A DNA stretch of 24,845 nt from Oscillospiraceae bacterium. Lineage in GTDB: Bacteria; Bacillota_A; Clostridia; Oscillospirales; Oscillospiraceae. The position numbers were made by a program, and so were the translations under genes. Below the pieces are notes generated by a model, which made no database searches, was not told the DNA's origin, and saw nothing but the letters and a program-made list of their open reading frames with translations. Shown piece by piece: positions 14,011 to 22,219 of the stretch (its first letter is position 1; the number at the start of each line of letters is the position of its first letter). The DNA lies in assembly GCA_017481325.1 (NCBI GenBank), contig JAFUPG010000072.1, positions 1 to 24,845 of the forward strand, read 5' to 3'.

Positions 14011-15263
14011 ATAACCTCTCCAGAATTTATCACAAAGATGGAACGCAAAAACTTCTCTCCTCGCTGATTGCAATTATTGTCGGCCTCATTGTAGGTAGTT
14101 TGATCGTTTTGGTGGTTGGCCTTACCAGTGGAGATATTTCCACCAAGGCTACCTGGGAAGGCGTTCGCCTGATTTTCGGTGGCCTGTTCAGTAAGGACAG
14201 AGGCGCCAACGGCGAACTGGCCTGGGGCTTTAACTCCACGAACTTCGGCAATATGCTCTTCCGAGCAACTCCTCTGATTATGACGGGTCTCTCTGTTGCT
14301 CTGGCACAGAAAACCGGCCTGTTCAACATCGGCGCTCCCGGTCAGTATCTGATGGGCACCATGGCTACTCTGATTATTGCACTGAGCATTCCCTCCGAAA
14401 CGGTTCCTGTTGCTGTGATTTGGATCCTTGCTTTCCTGGGCGGCTGTGTCGCCGGTGCAATTTGGGGCGCCATTCCCGGCATTCTGAAGGCTACACTGAA
14501 CATCAACGAGGTTCTGGCCTGCATTATGACGAACTGGATTGCTGCCAATCTGGTTACCTGGATTTTCGACATCAGCAAGTTCTCCTCTGTCACTGCCGCC
14601 TTCGGTGGCGACGGTAGCTTCAAGAACATGGTTGAGAATACCAAGTCCGGCTATGTTTACGCAACCAGCTATAACAACGTCGCTACCCCGAAGATGGGTC
14701 TCGACAAGCTCTTCCCCAACTCTCAGGTCAATGGCGGTATCATTGTTGCCATTATCATTGCAATCGCCGTCTATATCCTGATTAACAAGACCACTTTCGG
14801 CTTCAAGCTCAAGGCCTGCGGCGCCAACCGTCATGCTGCACGCTATGCCGGTATCCAGGATAGAGCCAACATTGTCTATTCCATGGCCATTGCCGGTGCT
14901 CTGGCAGCCGGTGGTGCTTCTCTGTACTGGCTCTCCGGCAACACGGAGTTCTTCTGGAATACCTATCAGTCTCTGCCTGCAACCGGCTTTAACGGCATCC
15001 CTGTCGCTTTGCTGGCTGTCAATAACCCCTTGGGTGTTATCTTTGCCGGCTGCTTTATGTCCATGCTGGACATCATCGGCAATAAGCTGACAACGCTGAC
15101 GCCTTATAACGAGTTTATTACCGACGTTATTATTTCCATCATTGTGTACCTCAGCGCCTTTGCACTTGTAATTCGTATGATGCTCAAGGGCAAGCGCCGC
15201 ACGGTTAGCATTCCTAAGACCGAACCGAAGAAGGATGAGGAGAAAGGCGGTGAGCAGGCATGA
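14007..15263 (+). CDS. nupB: Nucleoside ABC transporter permease (NupB-like)
   Basis: This encodes 418 residues with about ten hydrophobic segments, of the branched-chain/sugar permease fold (BPD_transp_2). Typical motifs are TGLSVALAQKTGLFNIGAPG, in the region where BMP-linked permeases carry FNIGAEGQ, and FGFKLKACGANRHAARYAGI before a membrane segment. The GTG start at 14007 is set by AAGAAGGTGA and overlaps the nupA stop (GTGA), so translation is coupled. The 3' end overlaps nupC by ATGA. A periplasmic-side insertion of about 50 residues (around 190-240) is longer than in many homologues by eye. Forms the transmembrane channel with NupC. Confidence 0.92.
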   Translation: MNNLSRIYHKDGTQKLLSSLIAIIVGLIVGSLIVLVVGLTSGDISTKATWEGVRLIFGGLFSKDRGANGELAWGFNSTNFGNMLFRATPLIMTGLSVALAQKTGLFNIGAPGQYLMGTMATLIIALSIPSETVPVAVIWILAFLGGCVAGAIWGAIPGILKATLNINEVLACIMTNWIAANLVTWIFDISKFSSVTAAFGGDGSFKNMVENTKSGYVYATSYNNVATPKMGLDKLFPNSQVNGGIIVAIIIAIAVYILINKTTFGFKLKACGANRHAARYAGIQDRANIVYSMAIAGALAAGGASLYWLSGNTEFFWNTYQSLPATGFNGIPVALLAVNNPLGVIFAGCFMSMLDIIGNKLTTLTPYNEFITDVIISIIVYLSAFALVIRMMLKGKRRTVSIPKTEPKKDEEKGGEQA

Positions 15264-16294
15264 CATTCTTGATCCAGCAGACACTGCTCTATGCAGTTCC
15301 TTTGATGATTGTTGCGCTTGCCGGCGTGTTCTCCGAGCGTAGCGGTATCATCAATCTTGCTCTGGAAGGTATCATGATCATGGGTGCTTTCCTGGGTGTT
15401 GTGTTTGTTCGCTGGTTCCAGACCTGGGATGTGTTTATTGCGGCCTATGAGGCGAAGGACTGGGTCACCCTGCAGGGCATGATGCTTCTGGCTATGGTCG
15501 GCGCAGCCGTTTCCGGCGCTGCTTTCTCCCTGCTTCTGGCATTTGCTTCCATCAATCTGAAGGCCGACCAGACAATCGGCGGTACGGCGCTGAACCTGAT
15601 GGCACCTGCGCTGTCTCTGTTCTTCATTCGTATCATTGCCCAGCAGAATACGCTGACCATGCTGGACGGCGCCTCTCCTGCAAACTGGTTCATGCTTAAG
15701 AAGTCTACCTTCGGTGTGGACAAGCGGACAGAATGGGGCTTCCTGGCTGAGACCTTCGTCAATAAGACCTACCTGGCAACCTATTTGTGCATCATCCTGT
15801 TCATTGTGATGGCAGTCATTCTCTATAAGACTCGCTTTGGCCTCAGACTCCGTGCTTGCGGTGAGAATCCTCAGGCTGCGGACTCCCTGGGCATCAATGT
15901 CTACAAGATGCGTTACTCCGGCGTGTGTATTTCCGGCGCACTGGCTGGCATGGGCGGCTTTGTCTATGCTACCACTACCGTTAACTGTACTGCAAACGGC
16001 GACGTTGCCGGCTTCGGCTTCCTGGCCTTGGCAGTTATGATCTTCGGTAACTGGAAACCGCTGAATATTGCCCTGGCATCTCTGCTGTTTGGCTTGTTTA
16101 AGTGTGTTGCGGCCTCTTATCAGACCCTGGATATCAATGGCAACGGCATCTTCTGGCTGAAGGATCTGGGTATCAGCTCGCACCTGTTCCGTATGCTGCC
16201 CTACATTGTAACTCTGGTTGTCCTTGCTCTGACATCTAAGAGCTCCAGAGCGCCCAAGGCGGAAGGCATCCCCTACGACAAGGGTCAGCGCTAA
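15260..16294 (+). CDS. nupC: Nucleoside ABC transporter permease (NupC-like)
   Basis: This encodes 344 residues, the shorter of the two permeases, with about nine hydrophobic segments. It shows ERSGIINLALEGIMIMGAF near the N-terminus, the equivalent of the NIG.EG motif, and FGLRLRACGENPQAADSLGINVYKMR, the cytoplasmic loop that docks on the ATPase. AAAGGCGGTGAG precedes the ATG at 15260, which overlaps the nupB stop. It should form a heterodimer with NupB. A long hairpin follows, then the uridine kinase gene, so imported uridine or cytidine could be phosphorylated directly. Confidence 0.92.
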   Translation: MTFLIQQTLLYAVPLMIVALAGVFSERSGIINLALEGIMIMGAFLGVVFVRWFQTWDVFIAAYEAKDWVTLQGMMLLAMVGAAVSGAAFSLLLAFASINLKADQTIGGTALNLMAPALSLFFIRIIAQQNTLTMLDGASPANWFMLKKSTFGVDKRTEWGFLAETFVNKTYLATYLCIILFIVMAVILYKTRFGLRLRACGENPQAADSLGINVYKMRYSGVCISGALAGMGGFVYATTTVNCTANGDVAGFGFLALAVMIFGNWKPLNIALASLLFGLFKCVAASYQTLDINGNGIFWLKDLGISSHLFRMLPYIVTLVVLALTSKSSRAPKAEGIPYDKGQR

Positions 16295-16305
16295 AAATCC
16301 ATTAT

Positions 16306-16341
16306 ATTGTCCTATCTCCTCTTCGGGGGAGATAGGACAAT
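16306..16341 (+). terminator. Long hairpin with cUUCGg tetraloop after nupC
   Basis: ATTGTCCTATCTCC (16306-16319) pairs with GGAGATAGGACAAT (16328-16341); a further wobble pair and C-G close a UUCG tetraloop, giving a 16-bp stem. The downstream sequence GATTATATG is not a T-tract, so it may stabilise the upstream mRNA end or act as a partial terminator. Confidence 0.6.
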
Positions 16342-16377
16342 GATTATATGATAAAAATTGCTCGGAGGAGCGCAACT

Positions 16378-17007
16378 ATGTCTAATATTATTGTCATCGG
16401 TATTGCAGGCGGCAGCGGAAGCGGCAAGACCACCCTGATGAAAAATCTGATCAACCGCTTCCAGGATGACGTCAGCGTTCTGAGTCACGACAATTACTAC
16501 CGTCCTTTCTCGGAATTCACCAGTGAGGAGCGGCGCAAGATCAACTATGACCATCCCGATGCCTTTGAGACGGAGATGATGGTAGAACACCTGCGGCTTT
16601 TGAAGGAAGGCAAGGCCATCCAGTGCCCCATTTATGATTATGCCACCGACTCCCGTACGGATCAGACCACCACTGTGGAACCTCGCAAGGTCATTCTGGT
16701 GGAGGGCATCCTGATCTTTGAGAACAAGGAGCTCTGCTCCCAGATGGATATCAAGATCTTCGTGGATACGGATGCCGATGTGCGCCTGTGCCGCCGCATC
16801 AAGCGTGACGTGGCCAAGCGTGGCAGAAGCATCGAGTCCGTCCTGACCCAGTATCTGACCACGGTCAAGCCCATGCATGAGCAGTTCGTAGAGCCCAGCA
16901 AGAAAAATGCCGACCTGGTAGTCCTGGAAGGCGGCAAGAACCTGGTTGCTCTGGAAATGATCATCGACCGCATCCAGCGCCACATCGACGACGAAAACGC
17001 AGAATAA
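16378..17007 (+). CDS. udk: Uridine/cytidine kinase
   Basis: This encodes 209 residues, the usual size. It phosphorylates uridine and cytidine to UMP and CMP with ATP or GTP. The P-loop is GGSGSGKT (11-18); DNYYRP, DHPDAFE (nucleoside binding) and the LID-like RRIKRDVAKRGRS are present. ATG at 16378 is chosen because CGGAGGAG lies at 16363-16370; an ATG at 16348 in frame lies inside the spacer and would bury that ribosome site. It closes the nucleoside block after the importer, separated only by the cUUCGg hairpin, and is followed by a terminator. Confidence 0.96.
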   Translation: MSNIIVIGIAGGSGSGKTTLMKNLINRFQDDVSVLSHDNYYRPFSEFTSEERRKINYDHPDAFETEMMVEHLRLLKEGKAIQCPIYDYATDSRTDQTTTVEPRKVILVEGILIFENKELCSQMDIKIFVDTDADVRLCRRIKRDVAKRGRSIESVLTQYLTTVKPMHEQFVEPSKKNADLVVLEGGKNLVALEMIIDRIQRHIDDENAE

Positions 17008-17020
17008 AAAAGAGAAAAAC

Positions 17021-17053
17021 GCCCGATGACTGAAAACAGCCATCGGGCATTTT
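17021..17053 (+). terminator. Terminator after udk
   Basis: GCCCGATG (17021-17028) pairs with CATCGGGC (17041-17048), extended by CTG/CAG across one mismatch, loop AAAA, followed by ATTTTGTC. Confidence 0.85.
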
Positions 17054-17129
17054 GTCTCATACCATATTTCGCCCATAGGAGCAAGGAAAATCCACAGAAA
17101 ATCTGTGAAATCTGCAGAGGAAATTTTTC

Positions 17130-17157
17130 TTGACATTGCTGTGATTTGTGGTATTAT
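17130..17157 (+). promoter_or_regulatory. Promoter of the SAM-riboswitch operon
   Basis: TTGACA at 17130-17135, 16-bp spacer, TATTAT at 17152-17157. It lies just upstream of the S-box aptamer. Confidence 0.75.
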
Positions 17158-17175
17158 TAATAATAATTTCATAAC

Positions 17176-17265
17176 CTTATCGAGAGTGGCGGAGGGACCG
17201 GCCCTATGAAGCCCGACAACCTGCATCAGCAAGGTGCCAATTCCGGCGAGAGATCGACAGATGAG
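17176..17265 (+). ncRNA. SAM-I (S-box) riboswitch aptamer
   Basis: The consensus is clear: CTTATCGAGAGTGGCGGAGGG, CCGGCCCTATGAAGCCC, GGCAACC-like CGACAACC, AAGGTGCCAATTCC and GGCGAGAGATC..AGATGAG. P1 forms from CTTATC (17176-17181) and GATGAG (17260-17265). TCGACAG (17254-17260) is complementary to CTGTCGA (17282-17288) in the terminator, giving a readable antiterminator. SAM binding should favour termination. Confidence 0.96.
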
Positions 17266-17277
17266 GACACAACTTTG

Positions 17278-17305
17278 TACCCTGTCGAGAGGACAGGGTA
17301 TTTTT
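17278..17305 (+). terminator. SAM riboswitch terminator
   Basis: TACCCTGTC (17278-17286) pairs with GACAGGGTA (17292-17300) followed by TTTTT. Mutually exclusive with the TCGACAG/CTGTCGA antiterminator. Confidence 0.93.
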
Positions 17306-17353
17306 GTATCGACAAGGGCTATGAAAAAATAAAAAGAAAAGGAAGTCTTTGTT

Positions 17354-18514
17354 ATGCAAAAAAGAATTTTTACCTCTGAATCCGTGACCGAAGGCCATCC
17401 CGATAAGGTCTGCGACCAGATCTCCGACGGCGTTCTGGACGCAATCCTGGCGCAGGACCCCCACGCCCGTGTGGCCTGCGAGAGCATGGCAACCACCGGC
17501 ATGGTTCTGGTGGCCGGTGAGATCTCCACCAGCTGCTATGTGGATATCCCCCACGTTGTCCGTGAGACCATCTGCAAGATCGGCTACGACTCTCCTCTGG
17601 CCGGCTTTGACGGCCATAACTGCGCCGTCCTCACCGCCATCGACGAGCAGTCCGGCGATATCGCCATGGGCGTTGACAGCTCCTACGACGATGCCGAGAC
17701 CCTGGGCGCCGGTGACCAGGGCATGATGTTCGGCTATGCTTGCGACGAGACCGAAGAACTGATGCCCGCCGCCATCTCCTACGCCCATAAGCTCACCAAG
17801 AAGCTCACTGCCGAGCGTAAGAACGGCCACTTCAACTGGCTGCGCCCCGACGGCAAGAGCCAGGTTTCCGTACAGTATGCCGAAGACGGCAGCGTGGAGC
17901 GCATTGACAATGTGGTCATCTCCACCCAGCATGCCGCTGAGATCGATATCAAGGATCTCCGTGAGGCCGTCATCGAAGAGATCATCCGTCCCGCTCTGCC
18001 CTCTGACCTTCTGGATGCCGAGACCAAGTTCTATGTCAATCCCACCGGCCGTTTCGTCATCGGCGGCCCCGTAGGCGACAGCGGACTCACCGGCAGAAAG
18101 ATCATCGTGGATACCTACGGCGGCTATGCTGCCCACGGCGGCGGTGCCTTCTCCGGCAAGGATCCCACCAAGGTTGACCGCAGTGCTTCCTACATGGCTC
18201 GATACGTTGCCAAGAACATCGTTGCTTCCGGTCTGGCCAATCGCTGCCAGATCGAGCTGGCCTATGCCATCGGCGTTGCCCAGCCCGTGTCCGTCCATGT
18301 GGATACCTACGGCACCGGCAAGCTCACCGACCTGCAGCTGTCCGACCTGGTGGCGCAGTGCTTCGACCTGCGTCCCGCTGCCATCATCTCCAAGCTGGAT
18401 CTCCGCCGACCCATCTATCAGCAGGTAGCTGCCTACGGTCACTTCGGCCGCAGCGACCTGGATCTGCCCTGGGAAAAGACCGACGCTACCGAGCTGCTGC
18501 TGGCCAAGGCTTAA
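17354..18514 (+). CDS. metK: S-adenosylmethionine synthetase
   Basis: This encodes 386 residues, the standard length. It makes SAM from methionine and ATP in the cytoplasm. Motifs are [20 protein letters not shown] (6-25), with the metal/ATP-binding His and Asp, [12 protein letters not shown] (118-129, methionine/ATP signature) and [16 protein letters not shown] (phosphate-binding loop). The start ATG at 17354 follows AAAAGGAAG. It is directly downstream of an S-box riboswitch, so high SAM should shut off its transcription. The next gene starts 37 bp later with no terminator between. Confidence 0.97.
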   Translation: MQKRIFTSESVTEGHPDKVCDQISDGVLDAILAQDPHARVACESMATTGMVLVAGEISTSCYVDIPHVVRETICKIGYDSPLAGFDGHNCAVLTAIDEQSGDIAMGVDSSYDDAETLGAGDQGMMFGYACDETEELMPAAISYAHKLTKKLTAERKNGHFNWLRPDGKSQVSVQYAEDGSVERIDNVVISTQHAAEIDIKDLREAVIEEIIRPALPSDLLDAETKFYVNPTGRFVIGGPVGDSGLTGRKIIVDTYGGYAAHGGGAFSGKDPTKVDRSASYMARYVAKNIVASGLANRCQIELAYAIGVAQPVSVHVDTYGTGKLTDLQLSDLVAQCFDLRPAAIISKLDLRRPIYQQVAAYGHFGRSDLDLPWEKTDATELLLAKA

Positions 18515-18551
18515 GCCCCTCTCTCACATTTCTTCGTAAGGAAGCGATACT

Positions 18552-19739
18552 ATGAAACTCTCGCAAAAAGTCACCGGTTGCGCTCTCTCGCCCATCCGGA
18601 AATTCTATCCCTATGTGGTTGCTGCCCAGAAGCGTGGCATCAAGATCCATGCCCTGAACATCGGTCAGCCGGATATCCTCACCCCCGAGACTTATTTCGA
18701 GGCGCTGAGCAACTACCGTGCCAAGGTGCTGGAGTATGCGCCTTCTCCCGGTATCCCCGAGCTCATCGAGGCGGTGCAGGCCTACTACACCCGTCTGGGC
18801 GCAGAGTTCAAGACCGATGATATCCTCATCACCACCGGTGGCAGCGAAGCACTGCTCATGGCGATGCTCTGCATCCTGGATGAGGGCGACGAGGTCATCG
18901 TTCCCGAGCCTTTCTATCCCAATTACAATACATTCATCCGCATGGCCGGCGGCCATATCTGCCCGCTGCGCACCCAGCCGGAGGATGGCTATTGCTATGC
19001 CACCCGTGAGCAGGTAGAGCCCCTCATCGGCCCCAAGACCCGTGCTCTTCTGGTGACTAACCCCGGCAACCCCACCGGCACGGTCTTGACAGCACAGGAG
19101 CTGCGCCTGATGGCGGATATCGCCAAGGAGCATGATCTCTACCTGATTTGCGACGAGGTCTACCGTGAGTTTATCTACGATGGCGAGATGGCAACCGCTG
19201 CCAATTTCACGGATCTGGAGGAAAATCTGATCCTCATTGACTCCGTGTCCAAGCGTTTCAGCGCCTGCGGCGCCCGTATCGGCGCTTTGATCTCCCGTAA
19301 CACGGAGCTCATGGCCAACGCCACCAAGATCGCCCAGGCTCGTCTGTCCGTGGCGACCCTGGATCAGGTGGGCGCTGCGGCGCTCTACGGTGTGGATCCC
19401 TCCTACTTTGCGGAAACCCGTGAGGAGTACCGCCGCCGCCGTGATGTCTGCTACCGCAAGCTCATGGAGATCCCTGGCGTGGTGACCACAGAGCCTAAGG
19501 GCGCTTTCTACACCATGGCAAAGCTGCCCGTCGACAATGCCGAAGACTTCCAGATGTTCCTGCTGAAGGATTTCGACTACGAGGGTGAGACCGTCACCTT
19601 CTCCGCCGGAAACGGCTTCTACGCAACGGAGGGTGCCGGTGAGCAGGAGATCCGCATCGCCTATGTGCGCTGCTGCGAAGAGCTGGAGCGTGCCCTGGAG
19701 ATCCTGAAGATCGCCATCGAAGCCTACAATCAGAAATAA
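18552..19739 (+). CDS. Pyridoxal-phosphate aminotransferase, class I (aspartate aminotransferase family)
   Basis: This encodes 395 residues of the fold-type I aminotransferase family. PLP-binding elements are GGSEAL (96-101), NPGNPTG (170-176), CDEVYREF (200-207) and the Schiff-base lysine K234 in SVSKRFSACGARIG. It transfers amino groups between an amino acid and a 2-oxo acid; the exact substrate is not determined. Placed 37 bp after metK with no promoter or terminator visible between, it should share SAM-riboswitch control, which fits a role linked to methionine or aspartate supply (for example reamination of 4-methylthio-2-oxobutyrate, or aspartate formation), but this is inference. Ribosome site AAGGAAG near 18537. 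Confidence 0.9.
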   Translation: MKLSQKVTGCALSPIRKFYPYVVAAQKRGIKIHALNIGQPDILTPETYFEALSNYRAKVLEYAPSPGIPELIEAVQAYYTRLGAEFKTDDILITTGGSEALLMAMLCILDEGDEVIVPEPFYPNYNTFIRMAGGHICPLRTQPEDGYCYATREQVEPLIGPKTRALLVTNPGNPTGTVLTAQELRLMADIAKEHDLYLICDEVYREFIYDGEMATAANFTDLEENLILIDSVSKRFSACGARIGALISRNTELMANATKIAQARLSVATLDQVGAAALYGVDPSYFAETREEYRRRRDVCYRKLMEIPGVVTTEPKGAFYTMAKLPVDNAEDFQMFLLKDFDYEGETVTFSAGNGFYATEGAGEQEIRIAYVRCCEELERALEILKIAIEAYNQK

Positions 19740-19742
19740 AGC

Positions 19743-19776
19743 AAGCAGCCCCGTCAAAGCTGACGGGGCTGCTTTT
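19743..19776. terminator. Convergent bidirectional terminator
   Basis: AAGCAGCCCCGTCA (19743-19756) and TGACGGGGCTGCTT (19761-19774), loop AAGC, with T residues at 19773-19776. It sits between the plus-strand aminotransferase and the minus-strand sugar operon and is strong for the plus strand; for the minus strand the T-tract is weaker (GCTTGCTTTATTTC). Confidence 0.88.
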
Positions 19777-19781
19777 GTGTA

Positions 19782-20741
19782 TTAGTAAAGTTCTACTTCA
19801 TAGCTGTAACGGGCGGTTTCTCCCGGGGCGAGGAATTTCAGCATGCCCTTTTCACGGGTGATTGCACGGCCGTCGGCATAGCAGTTGCCACATTCCAGAC
19901 CCAGCACGTAATCCCGATAGCCCATCATTTTCCACTCCACAAAGCCGTCCAGCACCTTGGGATCAAAGCGGATCCGCAGACCTATGCCCAGCTTGGGCTG
20001 CTCCAGTTCCACGCAGGCAGGCTCCGTGAACTGATGATAGTAGCAACGCTCCTGATAGCCGGGGGTGGGAGGCTCCATCTGCCCCCAGGAGTCCAGGTGC
20101 TGTGCAGCGTGTGCATCTCTGGGGCTGACCACCGTGGAATTGATCCGCAGCTTGCTGTCCTCGTCCAGAAGGGGATAGCCCAGATTCATATGGTAGAGAA
20201 TTTCAAAAGGCTCTACCCGATCGCCGCTGTTTTCGATCACATCCGTCAGGGTAAAGCGGTTTTCGTGGATCTTCACCCGAAGCTCCCGATACAGGCGGAG
20301 CTTTCTGCCGAAAATGACTTCATCCGGCACAGTGGCTCGCACCACCAGTTCGTCGCCCTCCTCAAAATACTGCAGCTCCTCCGCCGGGGTGTTGGCAATG
20401 CTGCCGTGGAGGCTCAGAACCTCGCCCTGATCCTCGCAGGGCGAACCCACATTCTCCAATCCACAGGTGGTGAGGAAACCGGCGGTGAAGCTGCGGAGCC
20501 ATTGAGAGTCCCGTTTTTCGTAGTACTGGGGCGCTACGTAGCCACAGGGGGAGAGATAGCTGAAATTGACCCCCTTGCAGCGCAGCACCGGAATATCCAG
20601 GCAGCGATCCGGGGAGAGCTCCAGCTCCAGGCCGCTGGCATTGTACAGCCGCAGCAGCGCCATGCCGTCGCCTTTGCCGCCCACACGGCACAGGTGATCA
20701 AAACCATAGAGCTGTTTCTTGTGTCCGAGATAGGGATTCAT
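19782..20741 (-). CDS. Aldose 1-epimerase-like protein (DUF4432 family)
   Basis: This encodes 319 residues, last in the minus-strand operon, with its ATG overlapping the kinase stop by 4 bp. The sequence fits the galactose-mutarotase-like beta-sandwich family DUF4432: LSPDRCLDIPVLRCKGVNFSY near the N-terminus (sugar-binding Arg/Asp), GFLTTCGLENVGSPCED, LHGSIANTPAE (probable catalytic His), ILYHMNLGYPLLDE and the C-terminal LGLECGNCYADGR. Members are predicted to interconvert anomers of a sugar or to act as epimerases; few are characterised. Here it would prepare the aldose anomer needed by the upstream isomerase. Its substrate is unknown. Confidence 0.85.
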   Translation of the reverse strand: MNPYLGHKKQLYGFDHLCRVGGKGDGMALLRLYNASGLELELSPDRCLDIPVLRCKGVNFSYLSPCGYVAPQYYEKRDSQWLRSFTAGFLTTCGLENVGSPCEDQGEVLSLHGSIANTPAEELQYFEEGDELVVRATVPDEVIFGRKLRLYRELRVKIHENRFTLTDVIENSGDRVEPFEILYHMNLGYPLLDEDSKLRINSTVVSPRDAHAAQHLDSWGQMEPPTPGYQERCYYHQFTEPACVELEQPKLGIGLRIRFDPKVLDGFVEWKMMGYRDYVLGLECGNCYADGRAITREKGMLKFLAPGETARYSYEVELY

Positions 20742-22219
20742 TCTGCTCCTCCTTCCATCAGGGGGCGAACAGCGGCATAAACCGCTTCATATCGCTCAAA
20801 ATGCTTCATATACCGCTCATGCTGCTCCAAATCAGGGGCGTAGGTGTGGATAGGACGCACCATTATCTCCGCTGCTGCCTCTAACGAGGGGAAGAGTCCC
20901 ACCGCAACGCCTGTGAGCATGGCAGAGCCCACCGTGCCTGCGTCGGCGGTCTGCAGCGCCGTGACCGGCTTCAGGAAAATGTCCGCTTTCATCTGCATCC
21001 ACATGGGAGAGCGTGCGCCGCCGCCGGTGGCATACAGATGGTCAAAGTCAATGCCGCAGGCCTTCATACGGCAGTAGTTCAGGTACATCTCGTAGCTGAC
21101 CCCCTCCATGCAGCCCCGATACAGCCGGGGCAGGGAAGTGGAGGTGCTGAGACCCAGAATGGCGCCTCTGGAGCCGGTGTCCATATAGGGGGTTGCGGCT
21201 CCGGCAAAGTGGGGCAGCACCAGAAGTCCCGTGGGCTCCCTGGGGCAGAGGGACTCCAGATAGGCATTGACACCCTGAGCCCCTGCCAGACGAGCCTCCT
21301 CCTTGCAGAAATTCTCCGTAAACCACTGCAGCAGAGCGCCGCCGGTATAGGAGAAGGCATAGCTCACATACTGCCCCGGGATCACGTAGGGGACGATGCA
21401 GTAGGCATTATCTGCCAGCGCTTCGGCATCAGGCAGCTTTGTGAAAATGGGAGTCAGGCACTGTACCGTGCCTGCGCCGTCCACGGCCGTTCCCTCCCGG
21501 AAAGCGCCTGCGCCCACGGCGGCCGCCAATTGGTCATGGCTCACGTTGACGATTTTGGTATTTTCGCCCAGGGGACAGATCCCCGGCAGCAGCGTGCCTG
21601 CTACGGTTCCGCTGGGTACAGGTCGGGGCAGCAGAGCCTCCGCAATGCCGGCGGCCTCCAGCAGCTCCTTGCTCCAAGTGAGGCTTTCCAGGTCAAAAGC
21701 CAGACTGCGGCAGGCCAGAGAGTAGTCGATCTGCGCCTTGCCTGTCAGACGGTAGACAATATAGTCCTCCATGAGGAAAATATGCCTGACCTGCTGCCAC
21801 AGCCGGGGCTTCCGCTCCTTCAGCCACATGAGTTTCGGCAGAGAATACATCTCATGGGGCGCAAGACCGGTAATGGCGGTGATCCGCTCCTTGCCCACCA
21901 GGGCCGTCAGACGGGCGCATTCCTCGGCGCCTCTGGGATCGGTGTAGAGCATGACGGGATGCAACGGTTGACCGTCTTCGTCGGTGACTACGAAGCTCTC
22001 ACCGAAGCTGGTAACACCGATGCCCTCGATTTCCGGGCATTTTTCCGCAATCTCGCACAGAACCTCCTGCACCGCCTGCCACAGCCGCAGCGCATCCACC
22101 TCGTTCTGAGAGAGCAGAGAGTACTCCCGACGGCACACCGCCAGCACATTGCCCTCGCCATCGAAGGCGGTGCATTTGCAGGCGGTGGTGCCGATGTCCA
22201 GACCGGCAACGGCTCTCAT
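20738..22219 (-). CDS. FGGY-family carbohydrate kinase
   Basis: This encodes 493 residues, normal for FGGY kinases (xylulokinase, rhamnulokinase, fuculokinase and relatives). The N-terminal ATP/phosphate loop is DIGTT (8-12), the probable catalytic base is D229 in SHDQLAAAVGAG (HDQ variant rather than the GDN of xylulokinases), and the C-terminal nucleotide motif is ATGGGARSPMWMQMKADI (397-414). It should phosphorylate the ketose produced by the isomerase. It overlaps the isomerase stop by 4 bp (minus-strand ATGA) and its own stop overlaps the epimerase-like gene the same way, so all three are translationally coupled. Sugar specificity is not predictable from motifs alone. Confidence 0.92.
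   Translation of the reverse strand: MRAVAGLDIGTTACKCTAFDGEGNVLAVCRREYSLLSQNEVDALRLWQAVQEVLCEIAEKCPEIEGIGVTSFGESFVVTDEDGQPLHPVMLYTDPRGAEECARLTALVGKERITAITGLAPHEMYSLPKLMWLKERKPRLWQQVRHIFLMEDYIVYRLTGKAQIDYSLACRSLAFDLESLTWSKELLEAAGIAEALLPRPVPSGTVAGTLLPGICPLGENTKIVNVSHDQLAAAVGAGAFREGTAVDGAGTVQCLTPIFTKLPDAEALADNAYCIVPYVIPGQYVSYAFSYTGGALLQWFTENFCKEEARLAGAQGVNAYLESLCPREPTGLLVLPHFAGAATPYMDTGSRGAILGLSTSTSLPRLYRGCMEGVSYEMYLNYCRMKACGIDFDHLYATGGGARSPMWMQMKADIFLKPVTALQTADAGTVGSAMLTGVAVGLFPSLEAAAEIMVRPIHTYAPDLEQHERYMKHFERYEAVYAAVRPLMEGGAE

Noticed and set aside
12742..14073. 443-codon open frame on the minus strand opposite nupA
   Set aside because: It lies wholly over a clear ABC ATPase gene with intact motifs, encodes no recognisable domain, and has no ribosome site. 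It is a shadow frame.
13947..15284. 445-codon minus-strand frame opposite nupB
   Set aside because: Gln/Asn/His-rich shadow of a membrane protein gene; no start signal or domain.
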